NCBI GenBank assembly: GCA_959347315.1 | Contig: OY365813.1 | Coordinates: 13,095,891-13,159,890, forward strand | Direction of reading: 5' to 3' | DNA: 64,000 nucleotides | Source: Bimastos eiseni | Taxonomy: Eukaryota > Annelida > Clitellata > Crassiclitellata > Lumbricidae | Program-made: the position numbers and the translations under genes | The notes under the pieces: generated by a model | Seen by the model: only the letters and a program-made list of their open reading frames with translations | The model's database searches: none | Told to the model about the DNA's origin: nothing | In this document: positions 41,990 to 52,835 of the stretch, piece by piece | Layout: the number at the start of each line of letters is the position of its first letter | How positions within the stretch are numbered: position 1 is the first letter of the stretch

Positions 41990-44900
41990 AGACCCTCAAT
42001 GAACTCATACAGCAAGAACATTGGTAGATGGTCGAGCTCACATGACTTCGCAACGGAAGACATGATGAAGGTCCGTAGATCAGCAGAAGTTGCCTCACTT
42101 AAGGTCGTTAGAATGCAGTCAGTAGAGTAAGGTGGAGGTAATTAAGGTGGAGGCATGCCCGAGGTGTCAACTCTAACAGATTGAATTTTGGTGGTACAGT
42201 GTTTTTGCAAAGGCATCAGCGGTGAAGACGCAGTCCTGAGATTAATGTTCTTCTTCAGTTTCTGCCATTAGCTAGATATGTCATCCAACTTCTCAATGGC
42301 ATTCTGTTCAAATGTCGGTATACTGCCATTGACTAAACTTATGCGAATAACTTCAAGTACAACACACCGTGAACTGTTTGGATTGTCTTACCAAGAATTT
42401 TGGACAGATGAAAGTTAATACATCTCCATTACAAAAAGTGGTGAATAGAAGGAGAGATGAGTTACCAGCGACATCATACTGGTGGTCTCATGCCCCAAGT
42501 CAAGTACCCAGGGGCCAGAAAGTCGCTGCTTGTTGGTGATGATACTCCACAGAGTATTTGAGTAGCACAACTAAGGTTACTGATGACTACTGATTGACTG
42601 TTCCAAAATGACTTTTGCAACGACATTGTTATGGCAGTTTTTTAGATATAATATCTTAATAGTTCAGTTCTTATAAACATTTGACACTCCTGTATTGAAT
42701 CTGTTGATATTGCATCGGAACGATTTTACTGATTAATAAATAAGTGAGAATAACGTATTGTCGGATACTAATTTCGTTATTATAATAATTTCATTAACTT
42801 CACAGATGTTGAACCACCTCTAAATATCTAAATATGTATTCAAAATTCTAAAAATAATTACTATGAATTTCTTTCATGACAGGTAACAAAATGGGAGGGT
42901 ACCACCAAAGAAATTCAGAAGTTCATTAGTGTCAAAGAAGTTTGTCGTTTAAATATTAAGTGTAGCTATGTAATGTAATCGAGCACTTATATAGCGCCCC
43001 TTCAAGAATCAAGATATCTACTCATGACCTGTAAGGCATAACCTGAAATCGCCTTGGACATTCGCCTTGGCCGAATATTGGACTATTCAGAAGCATTCAC
43101 CTCGTCAAATATTACACCTGCAAATAGCTAAAAATAACTTTTTTGATAAAATAATTTTTTTTTATAAATAATATTTTGTGATAAAATAATAATTTAGGAC
43201 AAACTTATAAGTTATTGATTAATTGAGCAAGAACTTAACATTCCATTGAATTTTCTGTAAAATAATTATGTTAATTTAAATATTTCAATGTATTTTGGTT
43301 GCATTCCCCAGGTTGCTAATATATCGGTAATTTTCCCGCTTGAGTTGGTTCAACCCACTTTCCGGTAAACATTAGAGAGTAAAGACGTCGTTGAGAAGTT
43401 CATATTTCAAACTTTATAACAAGTTTTACATTTTTTTCACAAGTAGTGTTATTAAAAAATATATATATTGTTATAACCTGTAGTGCGACGATGCACTATA
43501 TGAAGGATATTGCTATAGACTCTACATTGACTATGGATAGTTCTCCTTAGCTGTGCCATAGATATGTGCAAGTGGCAGGTTAACTACGCTTGGCCTACGG
43601 ATGGTAGTCGCTGCCGCTGGCTAGATTTGCCACTAGGCCCGCTACTGTTTGGTTCGCATCCGGATCTGGCAAATAGTTCATCCAAATACTTGGATTCGAT
43701 ACTTGGTGGAAATTATCTACCTGTCATTGCCGATTATGCTGAGTTTTGCCGTTCAAATAAGCAGGCCCTTTCAGAGGCTCAAGGAGGCCGAGGCCATTTA
43801 CAATATTTAGGTCCCTCATTCAAAGAACAAATAGTATAAGACATATATTATCTATCAATATATCAAGACGGTATAAATCTAAGATAAAATTTAATTTAAT
43901 CATTCTTATATAACAAATGTTCAATTATTTTTCGAGAAAGCTACTTTTCGTGCGATATCGCAGTTTATATTTTAAGTACGCATTGTTCAGTTCACTAATT
44001 GTTCTTGTTCAATTGTTGAATGGCGGTAATTTTGATTTGTTGCAATGCATCGAAAATTCTTTCACCAGAAGCCGCTTATGCTGGTAAACTGATGAAAATG
44101 CACCCATGTAGTGCAATAGTGATATTAGGAAGCACTAAGTCAAAATTTTAAACTCCAAAGAAATGCAAACAAATTACAAATGTCATCTAATGAAGGAAAC
44201 CGGTCTTGTAAGCCTTATGGTAGGTTATGAAAATGAGGCAATAGATGATTGATCAAATTATTATTAGCCTAAATCTTTAAGCTGATTTTTTTAATGAAAC
44301 TATAGTAGCCTAAGTGTTATTACTTTAAATTATAATCTATAGCAGAAGTGATACTTTCTGAGATTTATGTTAAATGCTCGCTTAAATGAACAAACTCAAT
44401 ATCAATATTACTGTACGGTTGGCTTAGACCTTAAAGCAACATGTCGATGTATGACGACAATTGGTTCACTGACAATTGATTTTTACCCAGAAGCTGGATT
44501 GATTATAGGAATTCGGTTTGAAAGGAAGTGGGAAGGATGAAGAGAATAATGAATGTTTAACCACAAGCTGTATGATTCTTTTCATCACATCCAGCTTCTA
44601 TTTGAGTTTAATACAGCTTCCATCTATACAGCCTCCATTTAAACAGGATTATATTTCGTCGTTCCAGCTTCTATTTAGACAGAATTCTTTTCATCACATC
44701 CGGCTTCTGCTTAAAAATGATTTTATTTGAAACCTCTGCCACAGAATTTACTTGTTTTTCTTAACTAAATAATCCTTGAATTGTTGAGAATTATTGAGGC
44801 TGCAAGGCCTATTTGATAAAGAAAAAACCAGTAACAAATATTTTTTTTATTATTCTAATATTATTTAAGATGATATAATTAAGCTCTATTGAGCTGCATG

Positions 44901-45297
44901 ATATCATTAAGCTCCATTGATCTGCATTTATTTTGGTTATTGTATAGGACCCGCTTGTCAACTTTTATTTAATTATGTGTTACTAGAAAACGCCAGAGTC
45001 GCCAGTTGTTCTTTAATATAGTAATGCTCTTGACTTGCAAATTGATGTAAGGAATCTGATAATGCAGCTATTTAAAAAATATTATTATTGTTCGTTAAAC
45101 TCGTTACTTATTAGAAGTAAAAAAATCAAAGATTTAGTATCAAGCAATAGTATCACACAACTTAGTTATTTTTAATTTTGTAGGCCCATATAATTTCGAG
45201 GCCCCTGTTGAGGCAGAGGCTGAGGCCAAGTGGCCCGGCTGGCTCCCCCTGTGATAGGCCCTGCAAATATGTAGACTATTTGTTTTATTTTCTTCAG
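41990..45297. other. Presumed ARPC5 intron(s), no further exon recognised
   Basis: Lies between the two ARPC5 exons. A 91-codon frame at 43564-43839 (including LGGNYLPVIADYAEFCRSNK) is unexplained. A spliced-looking block at 43311-43365 (CCCCAG|GTTGC to TTCCG|GTAAAC) does not match ARPC5. ATTCTTTTCATCACATCC is repeated at 44574 and 44682. An inverted retroposon tail is at 42985. The expected KNPP-containing exon was not seen. Confidence 0.4.
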
Positions 45298-45446
45298 GAC
45301 CAAGTGTTGCAATCCATGATGAAGGTTCTGATGTCGTTCAAGGCCAACGAGACTGAGGCCGGCCTCAAAGGCCTCGACCGGACGAGACACTACACGCTGA
45401 TGAAGTACTTCTATCGAGGATTTGAGCGTCCTTCGGAGGGCAGCTG
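45298..45446 (+). CDS. ARPC5: ARPC5 internal exon (Arp2/3 complex 16-kDa subunit)
   Basis: Acceptor TTTTCTTCAG and donor TG|GTAATT bound a 149-nt exon in phase 0 at the start and phase 2 at the end. It reads DQVLQSMMKVLMSFKANETE, then AGLKGLDRTRHYTLMKYFYR and GFERPSEGS. The SFKAN motif, the LD...LMKYxY[RK]GFExPS motif and the helix D-x-x-x-x-x-[VM]-[LM]-K-V-L are the conserved C-terminal helical core of ARPC5, which contacts ARPC4 and the Arp2 side of the complex. Length and spacing match the family without gaps at the first block. The final exon (LLxWHEK ... V-R-V-L-T) was not found downstream. The frame is open, so this exon alone shows no decay. Confidence 0.87.
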
Positions 45447-45454
45447 GTAATTAT

Positions 45455-46350
45455 TACCATTACTTGTATTATTATTACTAGTAGTAATGTAATGTAATCG
45501 AACATTTATATAGCACCCAACAAGATACCTACTCAGAGACGCTTTTAACCTCAATACTATTATTATTATAATTGTTATTAATATTATTATTATTATTGTT
45601 ATTAATATTATTATTATTATTTCTTTTGTTACCGTTGTTGTTTTCTTTTATCGTTTTATAATTTCGTTGTTATGTATTTTATTTATCATATTATTTTGTT
45701 CCTGGCTGAATATATGATAACGCTGATAAGTTGTTGGTTCTGAATTTATGTCAGCAGAGGTCTTGCTCAAAGTTCTCACTCAGCAAGTATTTCATTGGAC
45801 GGAGTACAGAATACATGGCATCCACCCCTACCCCCTTCCATTACAAAAGTGAGGCTGAAATGTCTCCCTGACTTACTTCAGGGTGATTTTAAGCATGCCA
45901 ACTGCTTTGAGGCAAGAAGTAGATGAGCTTTAACTAGCCATTAACACCCTTGGATACATATTGAGCACCCATGAGTATTGAGATGAGGAGGTGTATAATT
46001 TGGTTCCTGCATTGATGATACTGTTTATCAATCAATCAATCAATCAATGAAATTTATATATCGCCTCTTCAAGATAACTATCCAGAGGTGCTACTGACCC
46101 AGGCCCAGTCAAAAAGGAAAGTTTAGCATTATGGCCATAGTTTTAGGATGCTTGTAGATGTCAGATTTTCTTCATATTATTTTATTTGCCTCAATTATCG
46201 AAGCCATGTGTGATGGTCTCAATTCAAAGTATCCAGTGTTGTATTTCTGGCTTTGATCTGTTCTTGATAATTATGATATCAACTTTTGGTTGAATTTCAT
46301 TCAGGTTTGAATTTTAGTGTCATTTGGGGCTTAATTTAACTGCTGTGTTA
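45455..46350. other. Presumed ARPC5 intron with small repeats
   Basis: Inverted retroposon tail at 45500-45540, ATT/TAT microsatellite at 45555-45620, and (AATC)n beside another inverted tail at 46025-46070. No exon seen. Confidence 0.5.
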
Positions 46351-46357
46351 TTCAAGG

Positions 46358-48078
46358 ATCGATTCAATTTGAGTATGATTAATTTTAAGGATTGATTGAG
46401 TTTGAGTAAGTTAGTAAGTAAGTTATTTGAATATGATTTTAGGATTGATTGAGTTTGAGAGTAGCTAAGTAAGTAATTTGAGTATGGTTTAAAGATTGAC
46501 TCAATTTGAGAGTAGGTAGTAAGTAAGTTATTTGAGTGTGATTTTAAGTCAATTCATTTTCAGAGTAAGTTGAGTATGATTTAGAGATTGATTCAGTTTG
46601 AGAGTGGTTAGTAAGTAAGTTAGTTGAGTGTGATTTAAACATTGATTCAGGTTGATAGTAGTTAGTAAGTAAGTTGTTTGATTGTGATTGAAAGATTGAT
46701 TTAGTTTGATAAGATAGTAAGTAAATAATTTCAGTATGAGTTAAAGATTGATTCAGTTTGATTAAGATAGTAAGTAAGTAGGTTATTTGAGTGTACTTTA
46801 ATGATTGATTCAGTTTGAGTAAGTAGGTAAGTAAGTAATTTGAGTGTGATTTTAAGTCAATTCATTTTGAGAGTAAGTTGAGTATGATTTAGAGATTGAT
46901 TCAGTTTGAGAGTGATTAGTAAGTAAGTTAGTTGAGTGTGATTTAAAGATTGATTCAGGTTGATAGTAGTTAGTAAGTAAGTTGTTTGATTGTGATTGAA
47001 AGATTGATTTAGTTTGATAAGATAGTAAGTAAATAATTTCAGTATGAGTTAAAGATTGATTCAGTTTGATTAAGATAGTATGTAAGTAGGTTATTTGAGT
47101 GTACTTTAAAGATTGATTCAGTTTGAGTAAGTAGGTAAGTAAGTAATTTGAGTGTGATTTTAAGTCAATTCATTTTGAGAGTAAGTTGAGTATGATTTAG
47201 AGATTGATTCAGTTCGAGAGTGGTTAGTATGTAAGTTAGCTGAGTGTGATTTTAAGTCAATTCATTTTGAGAGTAAGTTGAGTATGATTTAGAGATTGAT
47301 TCAGTTTGAGAGTGGTTAGTAAGTAAGTTAGTTGAGTGTGATTTAAAGATTGATTCAGGTTGATAGTAGTTAGTAAGTAAGTAGTTTGATTGTGATTGAA
47401 AGATTGATTTAGTTTGATTAAGATAGTAAGTAAATAATTTCAGTATGAGTTAAAGATTGATTCAGTTTGATTAAGATAGTAAGTAAGTAGGTTATTTGAG
47501 TGTACTTTAAAGATTGATTCAGTTTGAGTAAGTAGGTAAGTAAGTAATTTGAGTGTGATTTTAAGTCAATTCATTTTGAGAGTAAGTTGAGTATGATTTA
47601 GAGATTGATTCAGTTTGAGAGTGGTTAGTAAGTAAGTTAGTTGAGTGTGAGTTAAAGATTGATTCAGGTTGATAGTAGTTAGTAAGTAAGTAGTTTGATT
47701 GTGATTGAAAGATTGATTCAGTTTGATTAAGATAGTAAGTAAGTAGGTTATTTGAGTGTACTTTAACGATTGATTCAGTTTGAGTAAGTAGGTGAGTAAG
47801 TAATTGGAGTGTGATTTAAAGATTAGTTCAGTTTGTTTAAATTAGTAAGTAAGTAATTTGAGTATGATTTCAAGATTGATTCAGTTTGAGAGTAAGTAAG
47901 TTATCTAAGTGTGATTTAGTGATTGAAACAGTTTGAGTCAGTTTGTAAGTCAGTAATTTGAGCGTAATTTAAATATTGACACAATTGGAGTGAGTCATTA
48001 AGTAAGTAAGTAAGTAATTTGAGAGGTATGATTTAAAGATTGATCCAGTTTAATTAAGTTAGTAAGTAAGAAGCACGT
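46358..48078 (+). repeat. 1.7-kb satellite with ~45-50-bp subunits and a ~308-bp higher-order period
   Basis: Subunits follow GATTGATTCAGTTTGAG, then AGTAAGTAAGTTAGTTGAG and TGTGATTTAAA. The diagnostic word GAGTATGATTTAGAGATTGA recurs at about 46571, 46880, 47188, 47280 and 47589: three steps are ~308-310 bp and one is ~92 bp. Between those marks the same ordered set of variant subunits appears (GAGAGTGGTTAG, GGTTGATAGTAG, TTAAGATAGTAAG, GTACTTTAA, GTGATTTTAAGTCAATTCAT). Repeated multi-subunit blocks are higher-order organisation. Confidence 0.9.
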
Positions 48079-48106
48079 AATTTGATTTTTCTTGGATTTC
48101 ATACAG

Positions 48107-48528
48107 TATTCTTGAGAAATTGAGAAATTTTAAACTGTTTGATAATCACTTGAAAATAGTTTATTATGATAAGGAGAAGCTATATGAGCCCAATAATGGT
48201 CAAAAATCATTATATTTACATAATTTTATTTTTAATTTTTTAAGGCTTAAAATGTCATTATCTCGGTTATTTCTTCATCAAATGAAGATATTTCTGCAGT
48301 CTGCTGTTGCACATAGGCCCATAAACAAGCTGTCAAAAAATTATTCAGTTTGGAGAAAGTCGATTTTTTTGTCCGAAAAAACCGATGATGGTTAGTCCAT
48401 CGGTTTTTTCGTGCAAAAAAATCGAGCTGAATAATTTTTTCACGGCATGTTTATGGGTCTACAAGCATCACAGATCTGCACAGATATCTTCATCGGTGAA
48501 AGAATACCAGAGTTATTACGGTTTTCCT
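48107..48528 (+). repeat. Palindrome-bearing repeat PB, copy A
   Basis: Starts with GAGAAATTGAGAAATTTTAA, passes ATAGTTTATTATGATAA, GAAGATATTTCTGCAGTC and AAACAAGCTGT, then a palindrome with arms TTATTCAGTTTGGAG..CGAAAAAACCGATG around TGGTTAGT, and closes with CATCACAGATCTGCACAGAT and GAAAGAATA. Confidence 0.85.
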
Positions 48529-49022
48529 GAGAAATCGAGAAATTTTAAAGTTTTTGGGAATCACTTTAAAATAGTTTATTATGATAAACAGAACCTACAT
48601 GAACCCAATTTAGGTTAAAAATCATTATATTTCCCCCAAAAATTTTTATTTTGGAAAGATAAAAATGTCAATATTTCTGTTATTTTTTTATTAAATGAAG
48701 ATATTTCTGCAGTCCGCTTTTGCCTATAGACCCATACACAAGCTGTAAAAAAATTATTCAGTTTGGAGAAGGTCGGCTTTTTTGTCCGAAAAAATCGATG
48801 ATGGTTAGTTAGTCCATCGGTTTTTTCGAGCGAAAAAGTCGGCTTCCTTCAATGCGAACAAATTTTTTACAGCTTGTGCGTGGGCCTATAAGCATCACAG
48901 ATCTACTCAGGTATCTTCATTCGATGAAAGAATAACCGAGATATAGACATTACGGTTTTCTTGAAAACTAGAGATATTTTAAAGTGTGCCAGAATTGCTT
49001 TAAAATGGTATATTATGACAAA
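48529..49022 (+). repeat. PB repeat, copy B plus a partial next unit
   Basis: Direct tandem copy of A: GAGAAATCGAGAAATTTTAA, ATAGTTTATTATGATAAACA, palindrome at 48745-48880, AGCATCACAGATCTACTCAG. A new unit begins at 48955 (CTTGAAAACTAGAGATATTT) and is cut at about 49020. Confidence 0.8.
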
Positions 49023-49104
49023 GTCAATGAAGTCATACTTATATTGGACACTTAATGTCAATAATATCATGCTGGAGTCAGGAGCGGTCCTGAGTAGTAG
49101 CCTT

Positions 49105-49146
49105 GAAGGGGCTCTATATAAATCTCTGTAATGAATGAATGAATGA
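49105..49146 (+). repeat. LINE/SINE 3' tail
   Basis: GAAGGGGCTCTATATAAATC TCTGTAATGAATGAATGAAT, the same tail as at 3858-3905. Confidence 0.65.
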
Positions 49147-49341
49147 ATTTCTTTTGACAGACTACTACAGAATCCTACAACTTGGAAATCGATTAGAAGA
49201 TTCAAACACAAAAGAAGACAGGTATTTTAAGAAGTCAAAGTCGTTTATTGTTTGGAAGTATTCCTTGTATATAATCTCAGGAAACATCTCTTTAGAGAAA
49301 ATTAATTGTTTGCTCTTATTAGCATAAATAAGTCCATGGGT

Positions 49342-49445
49342 TCATAGTCTTATCCAGAGCATTTTCTTCATAAATTGGTCCATGATGTTATGACGACATC
49401 TCTCATGAACTTTCACCGCTGTCGGAGCTGGAGCTTCTTTAGACA
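49342..49445 (-). CDS. Candidate 3'-terminal exon of an unidentified gene
   Basis: On minus, acceptor GCTTTGCTTTCAG precedes 2 bases and then SKEAPAPTAVKVHERCRHN, IMDQFMKKMLWIRL and TGA (49342-49344). An AATAAA (minus; plus TTTATT at about 49231-49236) lies ~110 nt downstream, a reasonable polyA signal. The peptide is basic and looks protein-like, but I do not recognise the family. Acceptor phase agrees with a possible donor at 50834. Only 33 codons, so chance is possible. Confidence 0.35.
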
Positions 49446-49555
49446 CTGAAAGCAAAGCAAAACATTAATTTAAACTTTGTTTTTATTATGCTGGGTATTA
49501 AAATCCTCAATAGGGTAGAAATACAGTTGGAGTTCTTGCTCCGTCTGTGCCCATA

Positions 49556-50395
49556 GCCAGCTCGGCTATAAAGAGCAAAAACAAGCCAGCTCGGCTATAA
49601 AGAGCAAAACCAAGCCAGCTCGGCTATAATGAGCAAACAAGCCAGCTCGGCTATAATGAGCAAACAAGCCAGCTCGGCTATAATGAGCAAACAAGCCAGC
49701 TCGGCTATAAAGAGCAAAAACAAGCCAGCTCGGCTATAAAGAGCAAAAACAAGCCAGCTCGGCTATAATGAGCAAACTAGCCAGCTCGGCTATAATGAGC
49801 AAACAAGCCAGCTCGGCTATAAAGAGCAAAAACAAGCCAGCTCGGCTATAAAGAGCAAAAACAAGCCAGCTCGGCTATAATGAGCAAACAAGCCAGCTCG
49901 GCTATAATGAGCAAACAAGCCAGCTCGGCTATAAAGAGCAAAAACAAGCCAGCTCGGCTATAAAGAGCAAAAACAAGCCAGCTCGGCTATAAAGAGCAAA
50001 AACAAGCCAGCTCGGCTATAATGAGCAAACTAGCCAGCTCGGCTATAATGAGCAAACAAGCCAGCTCGGCTATAAAGAGCAAAAACAAGCCAGCTCGGCT
50101 ATAAAGAGCAAAAACAAGCCAGCTCGGCTATAAAGAGCAAAAACAAGCCAGCTCGGCTATAATGAGCAAACAAGCCAGCTCGGCTATAATGAGCAAACAA
50201 GCCAGCTCGGCTATAAAGAGCAAAAACAAGCCAGCTCGGCTATAAAGAGCAAAAACAAGCCAGCTCGGCTATAATGAGCAAACTAGCCAGCTCGGCTATA
50301 ATGAGCAAACAAGCCAGCTCGGCTATAAAGAGCAAAAACAAGCCAGCTCGGCTATAAAGAGCAAAAACAAGCCAGCTCGGCTTTAATGAGCAAAC
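49556..50395 (+). repeat. 27/29-bp minisatellite, 30 units
   Basis: Each unit starts GCCAGCTCGGCTATAA. Two unit types differ in the second half: K = AGAGCAAAAACAA (29 bp) and T = TGAGCAAACAA or TAG variant (27 bp). I read the order as KKTTTKKTTKKTTKKKTTKKKTTKKTTKKT, i.e. types in runs of two or three, so expansion was by multi-unit blocks. A lone unit follows at 50485. Confidence 0.95.
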
Positions 50396-50404
50396 GGGGG
50401 GGGT

Positions 50405-50484
50405 GTGGTAAGATAGAGAGCTCTATCTTACCACCCCTAAGGGCACAGATGGAGTATAAGCTCTTATACTCCATCTGTGCCCTT
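50405..50484. repeat. Two adjacent hairpins
   Basis: Hairpin 1 at 50405-50434: arms GTGGTAAGATAGAG and its complement around AG. Hairpin 2 at 50439-50484: 22-bp perfect arms starting AAGGGCACAGATGGAGTATA around CT. A third copy of the hairpin 1 arm lies at about 50515-50529. Confidence 0.9.
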
Positions 50485-50579
50485 AGCCAGCTCGGCTATA
50501 ATGAGCAAACTGTGGGTGGTAAGATAGAGTAGTTTACTATGATAAGGGGACGCTATATTGCGCCTCTGAGTGGGTCTCT

Positions 50580-50625
50580 TGAAGGGGAGCTATATAAATT
50601 TTAGAAGTGAATGAATGAATGAATA
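50580..50625 (+). repeat. LINE/SINE 3' tail
   Basis: GAAGGGGAGCTATATAAATT then GAATGAATGAATGAA. Confidence 0.6.
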
Positions 50626-50639
50626 TATGAACACACTAG

Positions 50640-50796
50640 GCCTGCTATCAAACTGAATAACTTCCTAAATCACAATCAACAGTTTGCTCATTGTAGCCAA
50701 GCTGGCTAGGGCCGCATATTGTGCCCCTAGCCAGCTTGGCTATGATGAGCAAACTGTTGATTGTGACTTAGGAAGTTATTCAGTTTGATAGCAGGC
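50640..50796. mobile_element. 157-bp near-perfect palindrome (hairpin element)
   Basis: Left arm 50640-50711 (GCCTGCTATCAAACTGAATA...) pairs with right arm 50725-50796 over 72 bp with three mismatches, around a 13-nt loop. The arms contain GCTCATTGTAGCCAAGCTGG and its partner, related to the minisatellite unit (CCAGCTCGGCTATAATGAGC). Probably a foldback or MITE-like element. Confidence 0.85.
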
Positions 50797-50833
50797 ATTG
50801 TTATTCTTATTGTAGCTGCTTGCAGTGACCGAC

Positions 50834-50927
50834 CGGTCTTAGAAGTGTCATCAGAGTCTTGACTGACTGCAGGAGACTTTGGAACCAGCGTTCTCAAAAG
50901 GCAGGCACCATATTCCATCCACCAATT
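50834..50927 (-). CDS. Candidate penultimate exon of the same unidentified gene
   Basis: On minus, acceptor GTTTTCACAG precedes 94 nt in phase 0: NWWMEYGACLLRTLVPKSPA, VSQDSDDTSKT plus one base, then donor ACCG|GTCGGT. Joining to the 49445 acceptor restores a Val codon and keeps one frame, but the donor is not strong. The implied ~1.4-kb intron would contain the minisatellite and both hairpins. Not recognised; could be chance. Confidence 0.25.
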
Positions 50928-50929
50928 CT

Positions 50930-51525
50930 GTGAAAACGACTTTCATCTGAAATCAAAGATGAACTCTTCATTAGACACTAGATGCTGGCAAAATACCCTT
51001 ACGGAACACTTTGATCCGATGTTGAACGCTGAGAACTAAAGATGTGACTTATATTACGTTTATGGTTGGGACTTAACTGTGGCAGGGTTGCTGTTGACAT
51101 TGCAATTGTGTGTGTAATGCTGTTACACAGGTCAGCTGAAATTTGTTTCAAACACAGTTATGCTATGTTATGGGAAACTGAATATATGCAATATGCAGAT
51201 CAGTATCAAATGTCTTGGTTCTTCTAAACTCACAATTGTACAAAGAACTCGACATACATGCATACTAAAGCAACCCTCTGGCTTTAGGGTGCCTTAGGAT
51301 GCTATAATTAATATAGCGCCTTTTACGAACTTCACCAAGGCACTAAGCGAATTCACCTGCTTTACCAAGTCAAGTCACCCATGACCAAGCTTCTTGTTCC
51401 GCTCCAGTCCCAGGTCAAAATCTGGGAGGTCAAGCAAAGAGCCTCATCGAGGCTAAGACTGTTGTGTGAATAATCCACCCCTGCATCAGATAAATATCCT
51501 AAATAGACTGTAAAGGCTTTATTGA
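50930..51525. other. Stretch without recognised gene
   Basis: Contains an inverted retroposon tail near 51308 (AATATAGCGCCTTTTACG). A 65-codon minus frame at 51362-51559 is unremarkable. Upstream exons of the minus-strand candidate gene might lie here but none was recognised. Confidence 0.35.
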
Positions 51526-51527
51526 AA

Positions 51528-51948
51528 AATCTAGAAATTTTAAAGTTTTTGGGAATCACTTTAAAATAGTTTATTATGATAAATAGAAGCTATGTGAACC
51601 CAATTGAGATCAAAAATCATCATATTTACATAATTTTATTTTTATTTTTTATGGCTTAAAATGTTAATATCTTTTATTTTTCTTCATCAGATGAAGATAT
51701 TTCTGCAGTCCGCCGTTGCACATAGGCTCATAAACAAGCTGTGAAAAAATTATTCAGTTTGGAGAAGGTCGACTTTTTTGTCCGAAAAAACCGATGATGG
51801 TTAGTCCATCGGTTTTTTCGCGCAAAAAAATCGACCTTCTCCAAACTGAATAATTTTTTCCCAGCCTGTGTGTGGATCATCAAGCATCACAGATCTGCAC
51901 AGATATCTTCAATCGGTGAAAGAATAACAGAGATATTAGATATTATAG
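51528..51948 (+). repeat. PB repeat, copy C (best palindrome)
   Basis: Same order as copy A. The palindrome has 54-bp arms, 51743-51796 and 51807-51860, with three mismatches and a 10-nt loop. Outside it, GAAGATATTTCTGCAG on the left and the complement of GATATCTTCAATCGGTG on the right show weaker inverted similarity, so much of the unit is an inverted repeat. Confidence 0.9.
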
Positions 51949-52395
51949 TTTTCCTGAGCAATCGAGAAATTTTTAAGTTTTTGGGAATCACTTTATTTAA
52001 TAGTTTATTATGATAAACAGAACCTACATGAACCCAACTTAGGTTAAAAATCAATATATGTCCAAAGAAATTTATGGTAGAAAGACAAAAATGTTAATAT
52101 TTATGTTTTTTCATTTTTTCATTAAATGAAGATATTTTTGCAGTCTGTTGATGTCAATAGGCCCATACAGAAGCTGTTAAAAAAATTATCTGATGGATCC
52201 ATCGGTTTTTTCTCACAAAAAATCGACCTTCGCCAAACCGAATAATTTTTTCCCAGCCTGTGTGTGGGCCTACAAGCATCATAGATCTGTACAGATATCT
52301 TCAATCGATGAAAGAGTAACAGATATATTGCAGTTTTCCAGAGAAATCAAGAAATTTGTAAGTTTTTGGGAATCACTTTAAAATAGTTTATTATG
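51949..52395 (+). repeat. PB repeat, copy D plus the start of the next unit
   Basis: GAGCAATCGAGAAATTTTTA, TAGTTTATTATGATAAACAG, then a palindrome lacking most of its left arm, then AGCATCATAGATCTGTACAG. A further unit starts at 52330 and stops at about 52395, where the GGTC-type array begins. Confidence 0.85.
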
Positions 52396-52835
52396 ATTAT
52401 TTGTCGCATGGTCAGGATCTCGGTCGGGCTCTGGGTCAAGGTCTTGGTCTCAGTGACTCAGTCAGGGTGTCGTTCAGGGTCGGGTTCGGTCATGGTCTCG
52501 GTCTTGCCCAGGGTCTCATTCTGGGTCACGGTCTTTGTCAGGGTGAGAGTCTCGGTCTGGATTTTAGGTATGGGCTTCGGTCAGGGTCTCGGTATGGGTC
52601 AGAGTCTCGGACTGGGTCTTATTCTAGGTCTGGGAACAAGGCCTCGGTCTGGGTTTTGGTCTTGGTTTCGGCCTGGATTAGGCAGCGATGGCCATGATCT
52701 TGATCTTGCTGGGGTCTTGGTCAGAGTTTCGGTCTTCGTCTGGGTCTCGGTTAGGGTCTTGGTCAGGGTCTGTGTCGGGATCTTGGCCGAGACTCTTACC
52801 AAGGCCCATACCTAGAGGTCCTAGATTAAGACCAC
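52396..52835 (+). repeat. Degenerate GGTCTC/GGTCAGG array
   Basis: About 440 bp of 6-bp-based words (GGTCTCGG, GGTCAGGGT, TGGGTC) interrupting a PB unit. Composition resembles the GGTCTT elements elsewhere but without the CAGGGATG terminus. Long open frames here are artefacts. Confidence 0.85.

Noticed and set aside
43311..43365. Possible ARPC5 middle exon between CCCCAG and CCG|GTAAAC
   Set aside because: The open frame reads VANISVIFPLELVQPTFR, which does not fit the expected ARPC5 segment and has the wrong phase.
49556..50395. CRISPR-like array because of 27/29-bp regular repeats
   Set aside because: No unique spacers; units are contiguous and differ only by two alternating types. Ordinary minisatellite.
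52393..52815. 140-codon frame with valine/serine/glycine repeats
   Set aside because: Derived from the degenerate GGTC array; no conserved residues.
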